Below, one piece after another: positions 44,934 through 52,973 of a stretch of DNA of 64,000 nt; the first letter of the stretch is position 1, and every line of letters begins with the position of its first letter. Under the pieces are notes generated by a model. That model was not told where the DNA came from. It did not search any database and worked only from the letters and a program-made list of their open reading frames with translations. The stretch is from PGZG01 sp046292765 (GTDB taxonomy: Bacteria; Pseudomonadota; Gammaproteobacteria; Pseudomonadales; Alcanivoracaceae). Made by a program: the position numbers and the translations under genes. Location of the stretch: the NCBI GenBank assembly GCA_046292765.1, contig JBKBQA010000002.1, positions 186,001-250,000 of the forward strand, given 5' to 3'.

Positions 44934-46580
44934 ATGCAGGCCCAGATAATCACTCGATGGATAGCGCCAGTCTTGCTCGCCATCCTGGCTGCACCATCCT
45001 TCGCCGTCGATGGCCATGAGCCGCCGGCTAACCCCTATCTGGCCGACAGCCCCTGGCCGATGAGCCATCGTACGCCGTATGCCCAAGGGTCCAGTCCTCT
45101 TCCCGGGCCAATCACCAGCGAGCCATTGACCGGCCGTGATTACGTTACAACCGGAATCACCAATATCACATTGGCCGCGTCGCCGGCCTATCCGCGTCCA
45201 CGGCAAGGCCGGTTGATAGAGCGGCTTTTCGGTGACTACCTTGATCGTCAGTGGGGCAAGCCCCGGGTTCATTGGGGGTCGACCTTCGGCGCCGTTTACA
45301 AATTGCGCGACAACCAGATCGTCCATCGCCTTGAAAAGCCGTCCGGGGTGAATATCGGTAATTTTGCCAACGCCACATCCGGCGCCTATACCCTGGTCGA
45401 CAGGGACAACACCTTCTTTACTGTCGATGGTATCACCGTGCTTGCCTATCGCGACCAGTATCCGGGCGATATCAACTCACAAATTTATCTGCGTAGTTCC
45501 TTCGAGTTGCCGGCCAGCAGTTTGCGCGGTGATGCCAGCAGCGATCCGATTGTCGGCATGAGTCTGCTCTGGGACGGCCGGATCGCACTGGCAACAAAGC
45601 TCGGTACCGTGATCGTTCTGAATCGGGATTTTTCTCAACACTGGAGCATCAAACTGGGCGATAAACAGGATCCAGCCGGTGAGGAAGTGTCGAACTCCAT
45701 TGCCGCAGATGAGAAAAATGGCATTTATGTTGTCACTGAAAAGGCCATGTACCGAGTGCAATGGACAGGATTCGCCCTGAGCCTGGCGGAACATGAGGGC
45801 GGTTGGCGCGCCGAGTACGAGGCAGGTGAAGGTCAGGCCCCTGGCCGGCTTGGCAAGGGATCGGGGGCGACGCCGTCGCTGATGGGCGGACCGGCCGACA
45901 AGGATCGCTTTGTAGTTATCACCGATGGGCAGGATCTTGCCCATCTGGTGCTGTTCTGGCGTGATGAAATCCCCAACCACTGGGAGCAAATACCCGGCAC
46001 GAAAAGTCGTCGCATTGCTGCCCAGGTGCCGATTACCTTTGGCGATTCCCAGCGCCAGCAAACCGTCAGCGAGCAATCTGTGCTGGTGAGGGGCTATGGT
46101 GCGGTGGTGGTCAGCAATGATTACCGCAATACCCTGCAAGCGAGCCCGGAGAGCACCCCGTTAATTTATAATTTTCTTAACAGCAATCCGGCTTTGATCA
46201 GCCTTCAGAATGGTGTGGTGATCACGCTTAGCCAGCTACCGATGGTGCAGCCCTGGGGCGTGCACAAGTTCGAGTGGGTGCCCGGCGCCGGGGTTCGCGG
46301 CCAGGGTGAGCTCAGAACCGCCTGGGTAAACAGGGATGTCAGCTGCCCGAATGGCATTCCCACCATGAGCGCCAGCTCGAACATGTTCTACTGCATCGGT
46401 GCGATGTTTGGTGCCTGGACATTGGAAGGACTGGACTGGGGATCTGGAGATCGCAAGTTCAGCAAATTTATCGGCTTTAGCCCGATCTACAACAGCTTCT
46501 ACGCGAGCACGCAGATCGACAGTAATGGGCGGATCATCAGTGGCACCACGTTGGGTGTGATGCAGCTCGACTCCAACTAA
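44934..46580 (+). CDS. Secreted protein, PQQ/beta-propeller-like
   Basis: 548 residues with a signal peptide ending at SFAVDG, RBS AGGAGAAC. The mature protein contains recurring four-stranded-sheet-like segments (NTFFTVDGITVLAYRDQ, IALATKLGTVIVLNRDFSQ, GIYVVTEKAMYRVQW), so a beta-propeller of PQQ-repeat or similar type is likely, although no PQQ-binding motif is evident. Family unknown to me. It is the only gene in its unit and ends before a strong terminator. The AraC regulator at 43746-44780 lies divergently upstream. Confidence 0.65.
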   Translation: MQAQIITRWIAPVLLAILAAPSFAVDGHEPPANPYLADSPWPMSHRTPYAQGSSPLPGPITSEPLTGRDYVTTGITNITLAASPAYPRPRQGRLIERLFGDYLDRQWGKPRVHWGSTFGAVYKLRDNQIVHRLEKPSGVNIGNFANATSGAYTLVDRDNTFFTVDGITVLAYRDQYPGDINSQIYLRSSFELPASSLRGDASSDPIVGMSLLWDGRIALATKLGTVIVLNRDFSQHWSIKLGDKQDPAGEEVSNSIAADEKNGIYVVTEKAMYRVQWTGFALSLAEHEGGWRAEYEAGEGQAPGRLGKGSGATPSLMGGPADKDRFVVITDGQDLAHLVLFWRDEIPNHWEQIPGTKSRRIAAQVPITFGDSQRQQTVSEQSVLVRGYGAVVVSNDYRNTLQASPESTPLIYNFLNSNPALISLQNGVVITLSQLPMVQPWGVHKFEWVPGAGVRGQGELRTAWVNRDVSCPNGIPTMSASSNMFYCIGAMFGAWTLEGLDWGSGDRKFSKFIGFSPIYNSFYASTQIDSNGRIISGTTLGVMQLDSN

Positions 46581-46614
46581 AGCTACTTTAAAAATCACTT
46601 GATCGGTTTCACGG

Positions 46615-46639
46615 ACGGGCATGGATTCATGCCCGTTTT
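46615..46639. terminator. Terminator between secreted protein and mqsA-like gene
   Basis: Perfect 9-bp stem ACGGGCATG / CATGCCCGT (46615-46623 and 46628-46636), GATT loop, followed by a T-run. Also usable from the minus side, where the mqsA-like gene ends. Confidence 0.8.
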
Positions 46640-46642
46640 CAC

Positions 46643-47059
46643 TCAGGCTCCGTTCTTTAATTCCCCCAATAACTCCGGATGCCGGTCCAGCAACCGGAAC
46701 AGGTTCATCACCGCCGGCATCGGCTGCGCCTCGCCGCGCTCATAGCGAGAGAAGGCGTTATGGCCGCCGCCTGTCAAAGCGGCGGCTTCTTTTTGCGTCA
46801 GCTTCAACTTGCGTCGGATGCGGCGCAGTTCCACCTGTTGTTCGCGGCGGCGCTGATGTATCAGCGCATCACTGGCAGCGGTGTAACGGCTGACAGAGTC
46901 AGCATCAAGTTCCACGGTTCCGCAGGAGGCGCAACGCCAGCCGGACAGATACGCTATCCGTGTTAGCTGATCGTTCAATGTCATGCTCTCGCCCTGAAAC
47001 GAGTGCATGCCTTTGCGTCCTTTCTCGCCACATTCCGGGCACTGCCTGTATCTGCTCAT
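46643..47059 (-). CDS. MqsA-type (YgiT zinc finger) orphan antitoxin
   Basis: 138 residues. N-terminal zinc-binding pairs CPECG and CASCG, and the C-terminal HTH of MqsA (KLTQKEAAALTGGGHNAFSR, YERGEAQP, LLDRHPELL). The antitoxin normally follows the toxin gene mqsR, but the 235 bases upstream contain no MqsR-like frame, so this looks like an orphan. A candidate operator palindrome (ACCCT-TAT-AGGGT) lies at 47123-47135. It starts the accessory island. In MqsA proteins the HTH represses its own operon and stress genes. Confidence 0.85.
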   Translation of the reverse strand: MSRYRQCPECGEKGRKGMHSFQGESMTLNDQLTRIAYLSGWRCASCGTVELDADSVSRYTAASDALIHQRRREQQVELRRIRRKLKLTQKEAAALTGGGHNAFSRYERGEAQPMPAVMNLFRLLDRHPELLGELKNGA

Positions 47060-47122
47060 GATTGCGTATCCGCTGCTGCGGGGTGGGCAGGGAATAATAG
47101 GGTTGAAGCTTGTCCATAAAAT

Positions 47123-47135
47123 ACCCTTATAGGGT
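47123..47135. promoter_or_regulatory. MqsA-type operator palindrome
   Basis: ACCCT-TAT-AGGGT, a 5-bp inverted repeat with a three-base spacer, about 64 bases upstream of the mqsA-like start. Its AACCT-N3-AGGTT-like form agrees with the MqsA operators known in E. coli. Confidence 0.5.
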
Positions 47136-47244
47136 TATTTCGGCAATCGGGAATATGACGGGCGTAGCAAGCCACGGTGCGGAGTGACGGGGTATCAGAG
47201 AACGAAGGAGTACTCTGTAGTCCCGGCGCCAAGCTGCTAGATAA

Positions 47245-47274
47245 ATGGCCGTATATGTGAAAATATGGCCGTAT
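47245..47274 (+). promoter_or_regulatory. Direct repeats in the fic promoter
   Basis: ATGGCCGTAT occurs at 47245-47254 and 47265-47274, exactly 20 bases apart (two helical turns), 21-50 bases before the fic start. A candidate regulator site, possibly for the N-terminal HTH of Fic itself. Confidence 0.45.
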
Positions 47275-47294
47275 TATTTATCCGGTAGCGATTA

Positions 47295-48278
47295 ATGGCC
47301 AACAAACCCACCCAAGCCGCCACCCTTCGCTGGCTGAAAAAGCAGCAGCGCCTGCTGTCGCTCAATGACATTCATGCCTTTCTGCCCGTTCAGGTGCCTG
47401 AACGTACCCTGCGGCGCTGGCTGGCGGAGTGGGCGGAGCAGGGGCTGGTGGAGCGTACCGGGGCCAAGCGCTCCACCCGCTATCTGTATCGGCAAGAGCA
47501 AGCTGCGCCGCCTTTCTTGCGTCAGGTGCCAGAACAACACCGAACCAGCCTGCTAAAACAGCTGCGGGATCTCTGGACACACACCTCCACCGCCCTGGAA
47601 GGCAACACCCTGACCCTTGGTGACACCCACTTCATCCTCGAAGAAGGGCTCACCATTTCCGGCAAGCCACTGAAGGAGCATCAGGAGATTGTTGGCCATG
47701 CCCGCGCCATCGATCTGGTTTATCAGGGGCTGGCAGGGCCGCTTACCGAGCAGCAGGTATTTGATCAGCACAAGGCTGTGCAAAGCGAAGTCGTAACGGA
47801 CATCTACAAACCCGTTGGTGCCTGGAAAAACGAAATCAACGGCACCTATGCGGTGACCTCGGATAACCGCCAGGTGTTTATCGAATACGCCGCGCCAGCG
47901 GAAGTGCCTTACCTGATGAAGGAAGTGATTCGCACTATCAACAAGACGGGGAAGCTGAGCCTTGATCAGGCGGCACACTACTACGCAAAGATTCACGCCG
48001 GGCTGGTGCATATTCATCCCTACTGGGATGGCAACGGCCGCATCTCCCGGTTACTGGCGAATATTCCTTTACTGAAAAATGGTTGGCCACCGCTGGTGAT
48101 TCCGGTGGAACAACGGCGGCCCTACATTCAGCTGCTGGCCGACTACGAGCTCTACGTTGGCCAACTCACCCGACATACCGGTGTCTGGCCGGATGAAAGT
48201 GCGTTGCAACCTTTTGCCGAATTTTGTGCGGGGCAATATGCGTTGACGATGGATCTGGTAGGGCGGTATGCGGGGTAA
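47295..48278 (+). CDS. Fic family protein with N-terminal HTH
   Basis: 327 residues. N-terminal winged-helix-like region (NDIHAFLPVQVPERTLRRWL) then a Fic domain with the catalytic loop HPYWDGNGRISR (His241). The inhibitory helix is of class II: TSTALEGN at 97-104, the S/T-xxx-E-G-N motif that blocks ATP binding in the same chain. Fic enzymes attach AMP or other phosphate groups to target proteins. No separate antitoxin gene is adjacent, as expected for self-inhibited class II proteins. In the island it sits between the MqsA orphan and a HigA gene. Confidence 0.9.
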   Translation: MANKPTQAATLRWLKKQQRLLSLNDIHAFLPVQVPERTLRRWLAEWAEQGLVERTGAKRSTRYLYRQEQAAPPFLRQVPEQHRTSLLKQLRDLWTHTSTALEGNTLTLGDTHFILEEGLTISGKPLKEHQEIVGHARAIDLVYQGLAGPLTEQQVFDQHKAVQSEVVTDIYKPVGAWKNEINGTYAVTSDNRQVFIEYAAPAEVPYLMKEVIRTINKTGKLSLDQAAHYYAKIHAGLVHIHPYWDGNGRISRLLANIPLLKNGWPPLVIPVEQRRPYIQLLADYELYVGQLTRHTGVWPDESALQPFAEFCAGQYALTMDLVGRYAG

Positions 48279-48291
48279 CCGACATCAATCT

Positions 48292-48618
48292 TTAAGCTCC
48301 ATCACCTGATCGCTTGATCGCTGGCTGCACATCCGGCTCCGGCGTTTGTCGGGCATGCCACAGGTCGTGCTGAAGCTGCTGGCGCAGCCAGCTATCGGCA
48401 CTGGGGCCATGCTCAGGGCCGCCAAGCCATTTCTCCAGACGCCGCGCCATGTCGATCGAGATAGCCGCATGGCCATGCAGTACCCGCGTCAGTGCCACCC
48501 GTGAAACACCGAGCTGCCCGGCAGCCTGCGTCACGCTCAGGCCAAGCTCCGACAGAATGTCATCGCGCAGGGTTTCGCCCGGGTGCGGGGGGTTAAACAT
48601 CATCGTGGCGTCTTTCAT
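48292..48618 (-). CDS. HigA-type antitoxin without intact toxin
   Basis: 108 residues from ATG 48618. Classic HigA start PPHPGETLRDDILSELGLSV followed by the HTH (TQAAGQLGVSRVALTRVLHG, then ISIDMARRLEKWLGG). HigA neutralises the mRNA-cutting toxin HigB and represses the operon. Normally higB precedes it; here only a short frame ending YQDYH overlaps the start codon at TGATG (48616-48620), with no HigB-like sequence further upstream. So the antitoxin is intact while the toxin is lost. It lies 13 bases after the fic gene, convergent. Confidence 0.9.
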   Translation of the reverse strand: MKDATMMFNPPHPGETLRDDILSELGLSVTQAAGQLGVSRVALTRVLHGHAAISIDMARRLEKWLGGPEHGPSADSWLRQQLQHDLWHARQTPEPDVQPAIKRSGDGA

Positions 48619-48671
48619 CAGTGGTAGTCCTGATAGTTGAATCTGCCCGAGGAATTTATCGTGTATCGCAT
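48618..48671 (-). pseudogene. Remnant of higB 3' end
   Basis: A short frame of 17 codons ends RFNYQDYH-stop. HigB toxins of pseudomonads typically end DYQDYH, and the TGA stop overlaps the higA ATG exactly as in intact operons. Upstream of it the frame stays open for about 150 bases but shows nothing like the remaining 75 or so HigB residues. Confidence 0.55.
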
Positions 48672-48801
48672 GGCTATACAATCTTGTGCATGGGGGGGAG
48701 CCCTGAGCGGTGATAGCAGTGGGGCAGTTGCACCGGACTGTAGGTATCGGCTGACAAAGTAGATGTGGGTGTCCTGATATATTCCTCCTCTTGGATTGGT
48801 T

Positions 48802-48816
48802 TATCATCAGGTGATA
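48802..48816. promoter_or_regulatory. Inverted repeat before the tumE-like gene
   Basis: TATCA-TCAGG-TGATA, five-base arms, about 28 bases before the start codon of the truncated tumE-like frame. A candidate operator for the TumA-type repressor. Confidence 0.35.
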
Positions 48817-48843
48817 TAGTCGGAGATTAAACGAGACACGGGA

Positions 48844-49020
48844 ATGGATACCCTGCTTGAGCTTCATGGATCAATATTCGATCAGGGTGGCGGATATTGG
48901 ATGAAGATCGAGGCCTGGCAGGTAACGGTCAGCAAGGAGGTTCCGCACGGGATCCGTTATTCGCTGAGTCTGCACGAGCCCTATGGCACGCGCCTGTTAT
49001 CAGGGGTAAAGCAACCATGA
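48844..49020 (+). pseudogene. Shortened TumE-type (DUF6516) toxin frame
   Basis: 58 codons from ATG 48844. The start MDTLLELHGSIFDQGGGYW, then IPHGIRYSL-like (VPHGIRYSLSLHEPYGTR), matches the N-terminal half of TumE toxins, which are usually near 110 residues. After SLHEPYGTRLL the sequence goes straight to SGVKQP and a stop, so the C-terminal half is missing, apparently by internal deletion. The stop overlaps the start of the tumA-like gene (ATGA at 49017-49020), the normal arrangement of the operon. Probably a non-toxic remnant. Confidence 0.65.
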
Positions 49021-49367
49021 CCACCTTAGTAATTGGCATCATGCCTCAGGACAAGATCCGCGAGCGGGCCTTGGCGATTGCCCGTGGTGATTACAAGCCC
49101 AAATCTGGCGAGCCGAAAATCTGGTTCACCTCCATGAAGTCGCTGGCGGAAGTGCTCAGTGATGATAATCGCGCGCTGTTGCGGGTGATGAAGGAGATGA
49201 ACCCGGAGTCCATCTCGGCATTGGCGTTGGCCACCGGGCGCACACCGGGCAACCTGTCGCGCACTCTGAAAACCATGTCCAATTACGGCATTGTGGATTT
49301 GAAGCGGGTTAATAATCACGTCCGGCCGATCGCCAGGGCGACGGCGTTTCGGATTATTGCGGCTTAA
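49017..49367 (+). CDS. TumA-type antitoxin / winged-helix regulator
   Basis: 116 residues from ATG 49017. N-terminal part MTTLVIGIMPQDKIRERALA, then WFTSMKSLAEVLSDDNRALL, and the winged helix (SISALALATGRTPGNLSRTL, KTMSNYGIVDLKRVNNHVRP). This is the pattern of TumA and HVO_A0114-type regulators that follow tumE. Its start overlaps the shortened toxin frame. The last 134 bases recur at 55462-55595 as a direct repeat with three mismatches. Intact, so it can still act as repressor or antitoxin. Confidence 0.8.
   Translation: MTTLVIGIMPQDKIRERALAIARGDYKPKSGEPKIWFTSMKSLAEVLSDDNRALLRVMKEMNPESISALALATGRTPGNLSRTLKTMSNYGIVDLKRVNNHVRPIARATAFRIIAA
49233..49366 (+). repeat. 134-bp direct repeat, left copy
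   Basis: The 3' part of the tumA-like gene. Right copy at 55462-55595 differs at three positions. The two bracket the SNF2 and restriction-modification genes. Confidence 0.9.
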
Positions 49368-49379
49368 TCGCGTGAATGA

Positions 49380-49520
49380 TCAGGCACTTAACTTAACCAG
49401 CTCTCCCGGATCCACCTGATAGCCAAAGAGCTTTCCCAGCCAGTTGGCATCATGATGGTTTGCTCCACAGTGGCAGCTATTGCAGAATCTGCGGCCATTC
49501 CTCTGGATATACCGGACTGC
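49380..49520 (-). pseudogene. Cys/His-rich gene fragment, 3' end only
   Basis: A minus-strand frame of 46 codons without a start codon, ending in a TGA at 49380-49382. It reads FCNSCHCGANHHDANWLGKL followed by FGYQVDPGELVKLSA. The CxxCxC and HH spacing looks like a zinc ribbon and the tail looks like real protein sequence, so it is probably the end of a truncated gene. Family not recognised. Confidence 0.35.
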
Positions 49521-49522
49521 TC

Positions 49523-52500
49523 ATGCTCCCTGAAGGCCTTGCTGACGAGTTACAACTCTCTGCCAGTATCATCCGCCGTCATTTTTCCCCAGCCGTGTTC
49601 CAGCGTGGACGCGACTATTTTGCCAGCGGCAAGGTAATGGATTTGCAGGTAATGGATGAGGGGGAGGGTTTCGTTGTTCAGGCCCGCGTGAAGGGCTCCG
49701 GGCGCAAACCCTACGAGGTCGGTGTCTGGTTATCCCGGTACGACTCGGAAAAAATAGCAACCTTGTGCAGCTGTCCCTATGAGTATGACTGCAAGCACGG
49801 CGTTGCCATGCTCCTGGCGCTGGATGAGCAGCTGCGCAATGTCACGCGGACTGAATCTCCGGCCAAGGTCGATCCGGCTCTGACAAACTGGCTGGCGTCA
49901 CTGTCGAAGTGTTTGCATCCCGCGCCGACAAAGCCGTCGGCGGAACGGTTGTGTTATGAGCTCGCACCATCGGTATCTGAGGGTGGGCGCGGCTCGGTGC
50001 GATTGACGGTGCGGCATCAGAAGCAGGCTGCCAAAGGTGGTTGGAGTAAAGGGCGGGTGGTGCCTGCGGACGATGTGCTCAATGATTACCGCCTCACTGA
50101 CTGCCTGGATGGTACGGACCGCCTGATACTGGCGTTACTGTCTTCGTGCATGCCTCCGCTCTGGGAGGCCACGAAAACACCCATTCTGCGAACACCGGCG
50201 CTGGCGCCGCTGCTGACGGAAATGGTGCGTAGCGGGCGTTGCTACTGGGAGCCCAACGGACAGTTGCTGCTGGAAGGCGAGCGCAGGGCGCTTGGCTTTT
50301 CCTGGCGCCGGGAGGGCGGGAGTTTTCATTGTGTGCTCGAGCTGGAGGGGGTTCCCTTCACGGGAAGAGGCAGCGTTCATCTGATTCAGAGTGCCACTCC
50401 GTGCTATGTGGATCCCAGCGCCGGTGTTGTCGGAGAGGTGGATACACCACTACCGACGGCGGCGCTCTCCCTGTTGCGACGTATGCCGGTGGTGCCTGAG
50501 TCTCAGGCCGTGCTCGTTGGTGAGCGGTTAGCGCAACTGCTGTCGCCGGATGTACTGCCGCCGCCAATTCGATTGGAAACGGTGCCCTTGCCATTCTGCG
50601 AGCCGACGCCGGTGCTGCATCTGTTCCGGGATCAGGTTCTGGGTATTCTGGCGCGCCTGCGTATGGATTATAGCGGTCATGTGTTGCCGCTATCGCTGGA
50701 GCAGCAGAAGGCAAGCTGGGTAGCGGACGGCAAGCGTTACGAGATGCCGCGTGATCTAACGCGGGAAAGTAGTGCTGTCGAACGCCTCCGGCAAATAGAC
50801 TTGCATGCGTTGTTATGTGGAGATGATCAGTGCTTTACCTTTCTCGACAGCTCGGCTCCTGATCAGGCAATGCGCTGGCTGCAACTGGAAGCATCCTTCT
50901 TTCCTGAGTTGAAACGCGATGGCTGGCGTATCAGCCGGGACAAGAACCTCGAGGTTACTCTGCTTGAGGCAGACGACTGGCAGGCGGAGATCAACGAAGG
51001 CGGTCAGGACTGGTTTGATTTCTCCCTTGGCATTCAGGTCGGTGAGGAACGACTGGATTTGCGAACATTACTGGCGGCGCTGATCAAGCAGGTGCCGTCG
51101 CCCCAAGCGCTTGAAAAACGCAAGGATCCCGTGATCCTGCCGCTTGCCGATGGTCGTTATCTGCACTTGCCAACCGCGATGCTGGGCGAGCTGTTGAAGA
51201 CCTTGTTCGCACTGTTCGATCAGCCGGAACAGGCGGGTAGCGGGCGCCTGAACCGGGTCCAGGCGCTGGCCGTGGCGGCCATGTCCGGGGCACGGTTGCA
51301 GCTACACGATAAGGAACTCAAGCACCTTGCCAGAGCGCTGGCCAGTCCGCTTGCGCCCAGATCTCCCGCTGCAGGTTTTCAGGCCGAACTGCGCCCGTAT
51401 CAGCGCGACGGCCTGGCCTGGATGTGGCGGCTGCGCGAGCTCGGTATCGGAGGTGTCCTCGCCGATGACATGGGGCTCGGCAAAACGGTGCAGGTGCTGG
51501 CTCTGCTGCACGCAGAGAAGCGCGGTCGACGCCTGGATCAGCCAGTGTTAATCATTGCCCCCACCAGCCTGCTGGGCAACTGGCAGCGCGAGGCCGCACG
51601 CTTCGCGCCGACCCTGTCGACATTGGTGTGGCACGGATCGGATCGCGACCAGTCCGACGATCCGTTTGCCAACGCGGACCTGATCATCACCACGTACGGC
51701 CTGCTGGTGCGATCCTGCGAGATCCTCGCCGCCCGGTCCTGGCATTATGTGGTGCTCGATGAGGCGCAACAGATCAAGAATCCACGTAGCAAGGCCGCGC
51801 AGGCCGCCATGCAACTGGAAAGCCGTCATCGCCTGTGCCTGACTGGCACGCCAATGGAAAATCATCTGGGCGAACTCTGGTCTCTGTTCAACTTCGCCAT
51901 TCCCGGATATCTGGGGGATGAAAGCCGGTTCCGCGAACACTACCGTAAACCCATAGAACAAGATGGCGACGGTGAGCGAGCTGCATTGCTTGCCCGCCGA
52001 GTGTCGCCTTTTTTGCTGCGGCGCACCAAGGATGAAGTGGCAGCGGATTTGCCGGGAAAAGTGGAAATTACCCGCACCATACCGCTGACTCCTCGGCAGG
52101 CGGACCTCTATGAAAATGTGCGTTTGGCCATGGATAAGCGTGTGCGTCAGGCCCTTGCAGGGAAGGGTTTGGCGCGCAGCCACATCACCGTACTGGATGC
52201 ACTGCTCAAGCTGCGCCAGATTTGTTGCGATCCGCAATTGCTGCCGACTTCCCGGGGTGGCCGTCAGGCGCCTTCGGCCAAACGCGAATACTTTATTGAA
52301 CTGGTTCGTGAGCTGGTGGACGAGGGTCGGCGCATCCTGGTGTTCTCCCAGTTCACCAGCATGCTTGCACTGCTCGAAGAAGATCTGCAGCGGGAGCGCA
52401 TCGCTTTTCTCAAGCTCACCGGACAGACCCGCAAGCGGCAGCAGGTCATCGATGACTTCCGCGCTGGCTCGGCACCGGTGTTCCTGATCAGCCTCAAGGC

Positions 52501-52795
52501 GGGCGGCGTCGGCCTAAACCTGATCGAGGCAGATACCGTGATCCATTATGACCCCTGGTGGAATCCGGCGGTCGAAAACCAGGCCACCGACCGCGCCCAT
52601 CGCATAGGCCAGGACAAGACTGTGTTCGTCTACCGTCTTGTCACCGAAAACACCGTCGAGGAAAAGATTCTGGCGCTGCAGCAACGCAAGGAGCAATTAG
52701 CGGATAGCGTTTACCGTGAGGGGGCGGCCAGTGCCGGTGCGCTCGGCGAGGCGGACATCGCGGCGTTGCTTGCACCGGTTTCCACTGGCGTGTGA
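49523..52795 (+). CDS. SNF2-family DNA-dependent ATPase with SWIM zinc finger
   Basis: 1090 residues from ATG 49523 (an ATG at 49460 is possible). Near residues 80-98 lies a SWIM zinc finger (LCSCPYEYDCKHGVAMLLAL). The C-terminal 450 residues form a SNF2 helicase core: DDMGLGKTVQVLALL (motif I, about 650), VLDEAQQIKNPRS (motif II, DEAQ, about 745), LTGTPMENHLGELWSLFNF (III), and in the second lobe RILVFSQFTSML, SLKAGGVGLNLIEADTVIHY, DPWWNPAVENQATDRAHRIG, QDKTVFVYRLV. It translocates on DNA rather than unwinding it. HepA-like genes of this type occur in many chromosomes. Here it sits inside the repeat-bounded block. Confidence 0.92.
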   Translation: MLPEGLADELQLSASIIRRHFSPAVFQRGRDYFASGKVMDLQVMDEGEGFVVQARVKGSGRKPYEVGVWLSRYDSEKIATLCSCPYEYDCKHGVAMLLALDEQLRNVTRTESPAKVDPALTNWLASLSKCLHPAPTKPSAERLCYELAPSVSEGGRGSVRLTVRHQKQAAKGGWSKGRVVPADDVLNDYRLTDCLDGTDRLILALLSSCMPPLWEATKTPILRTPALAPLLTEMVRSGRCYWEPNGQLLLEGERRALGFSWRREGGSFHCVLELEGVPFTGRGSVHLIQSATPCYVDPSAGVVGEVDTPLPTAALSLLRRMPVVPESQAVLVGERLAQLLSPDVLPPPIRLETVPLPFCEPTPVLHLFRDQVLGILARLRMDYSGHVLPLSLEQQKASWVADGKRYEMPRDLTRESSAVERLRQIDLHALLCGDDQCFTFLDSSAPDQAMRWLQLEASFFPELKRDGWRISRDKNLEVTLLEADDWQAEINEGGQDWFDFSLGIQVGEERLDLRTLLAALIKQVPSPQALEKRKDPVILPLADGRYLHLPTAMLGELLKTLFALFDQPEQAGSGRLNRVQALAVAAMSGARLQLHDKELKHLARALASPLAPRSPAAGFQAELRPYQRDGLAWMWRLRELGIGGVLADDMGLGKTVQVLALLHAEKRGRRLDQPVLIIAPTSLLGNWQREAARFAPTLSTLVWHGSDRDQSDDPFANADLIITTYGLLVRSCEILAARSWHYVVLDEAQQIKNPRSKAAQAAMQLESRHRLCLTGTPMENHLGELWSLFNFAIPGYLGDESRFREHYRKPIEQDGDGERAALLARRVSPFLLRRTKDEVAADLPGKVEITRTIPLTPRQADLYENVRLAMDKRVRQALAGKGLARSHITVLDALLKLRQICCDPQLLPTSRGGRQAPSAKREYFIELVRELVDEGRRILVFSQFTSMLALLEEDLQRERIAFLKLTGQTRKRQQVIDDFRAGSAPVFLISLKAGGVGLNLIEADTVIHYDPWWNPAVENQATDRAHRIGQDKTVFVYRLVTENTVEEKILALQQRKEQLADSVYREGAASAGALGEADIAALLAPVSTGV

Positions 52796-52973
52796 GAGGC
52801 CTGCAAGCGTTGGCTTTCCTCCCGTTAATTGTGTGCTGAACCTACGGCCAGTAATATCGACCGAATCCGACCTTTCAGAACATCGCGGGTCGCCCAGGAG
52901 GGGCGGGCTGGTCTGATGCCTATCTGTTGTCAGGATTACTGTCGCGATTGCTGCCACGATTACTTCTGGGGGG

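Noticed and set aside
46905..47117. Minus-strand frame overlapping the mqsA-like start, considered as MqsR
   Set aside because: No likeness to MqsR and its frame runs through the antitoxin gene in another phase.
49523..52795. SNF2 gene plus methylase as a DISARM system
   Set aside because: DISARM needs drmA, drmB and usually drmC; none is present, and the methylase is of the PaeR7I type.
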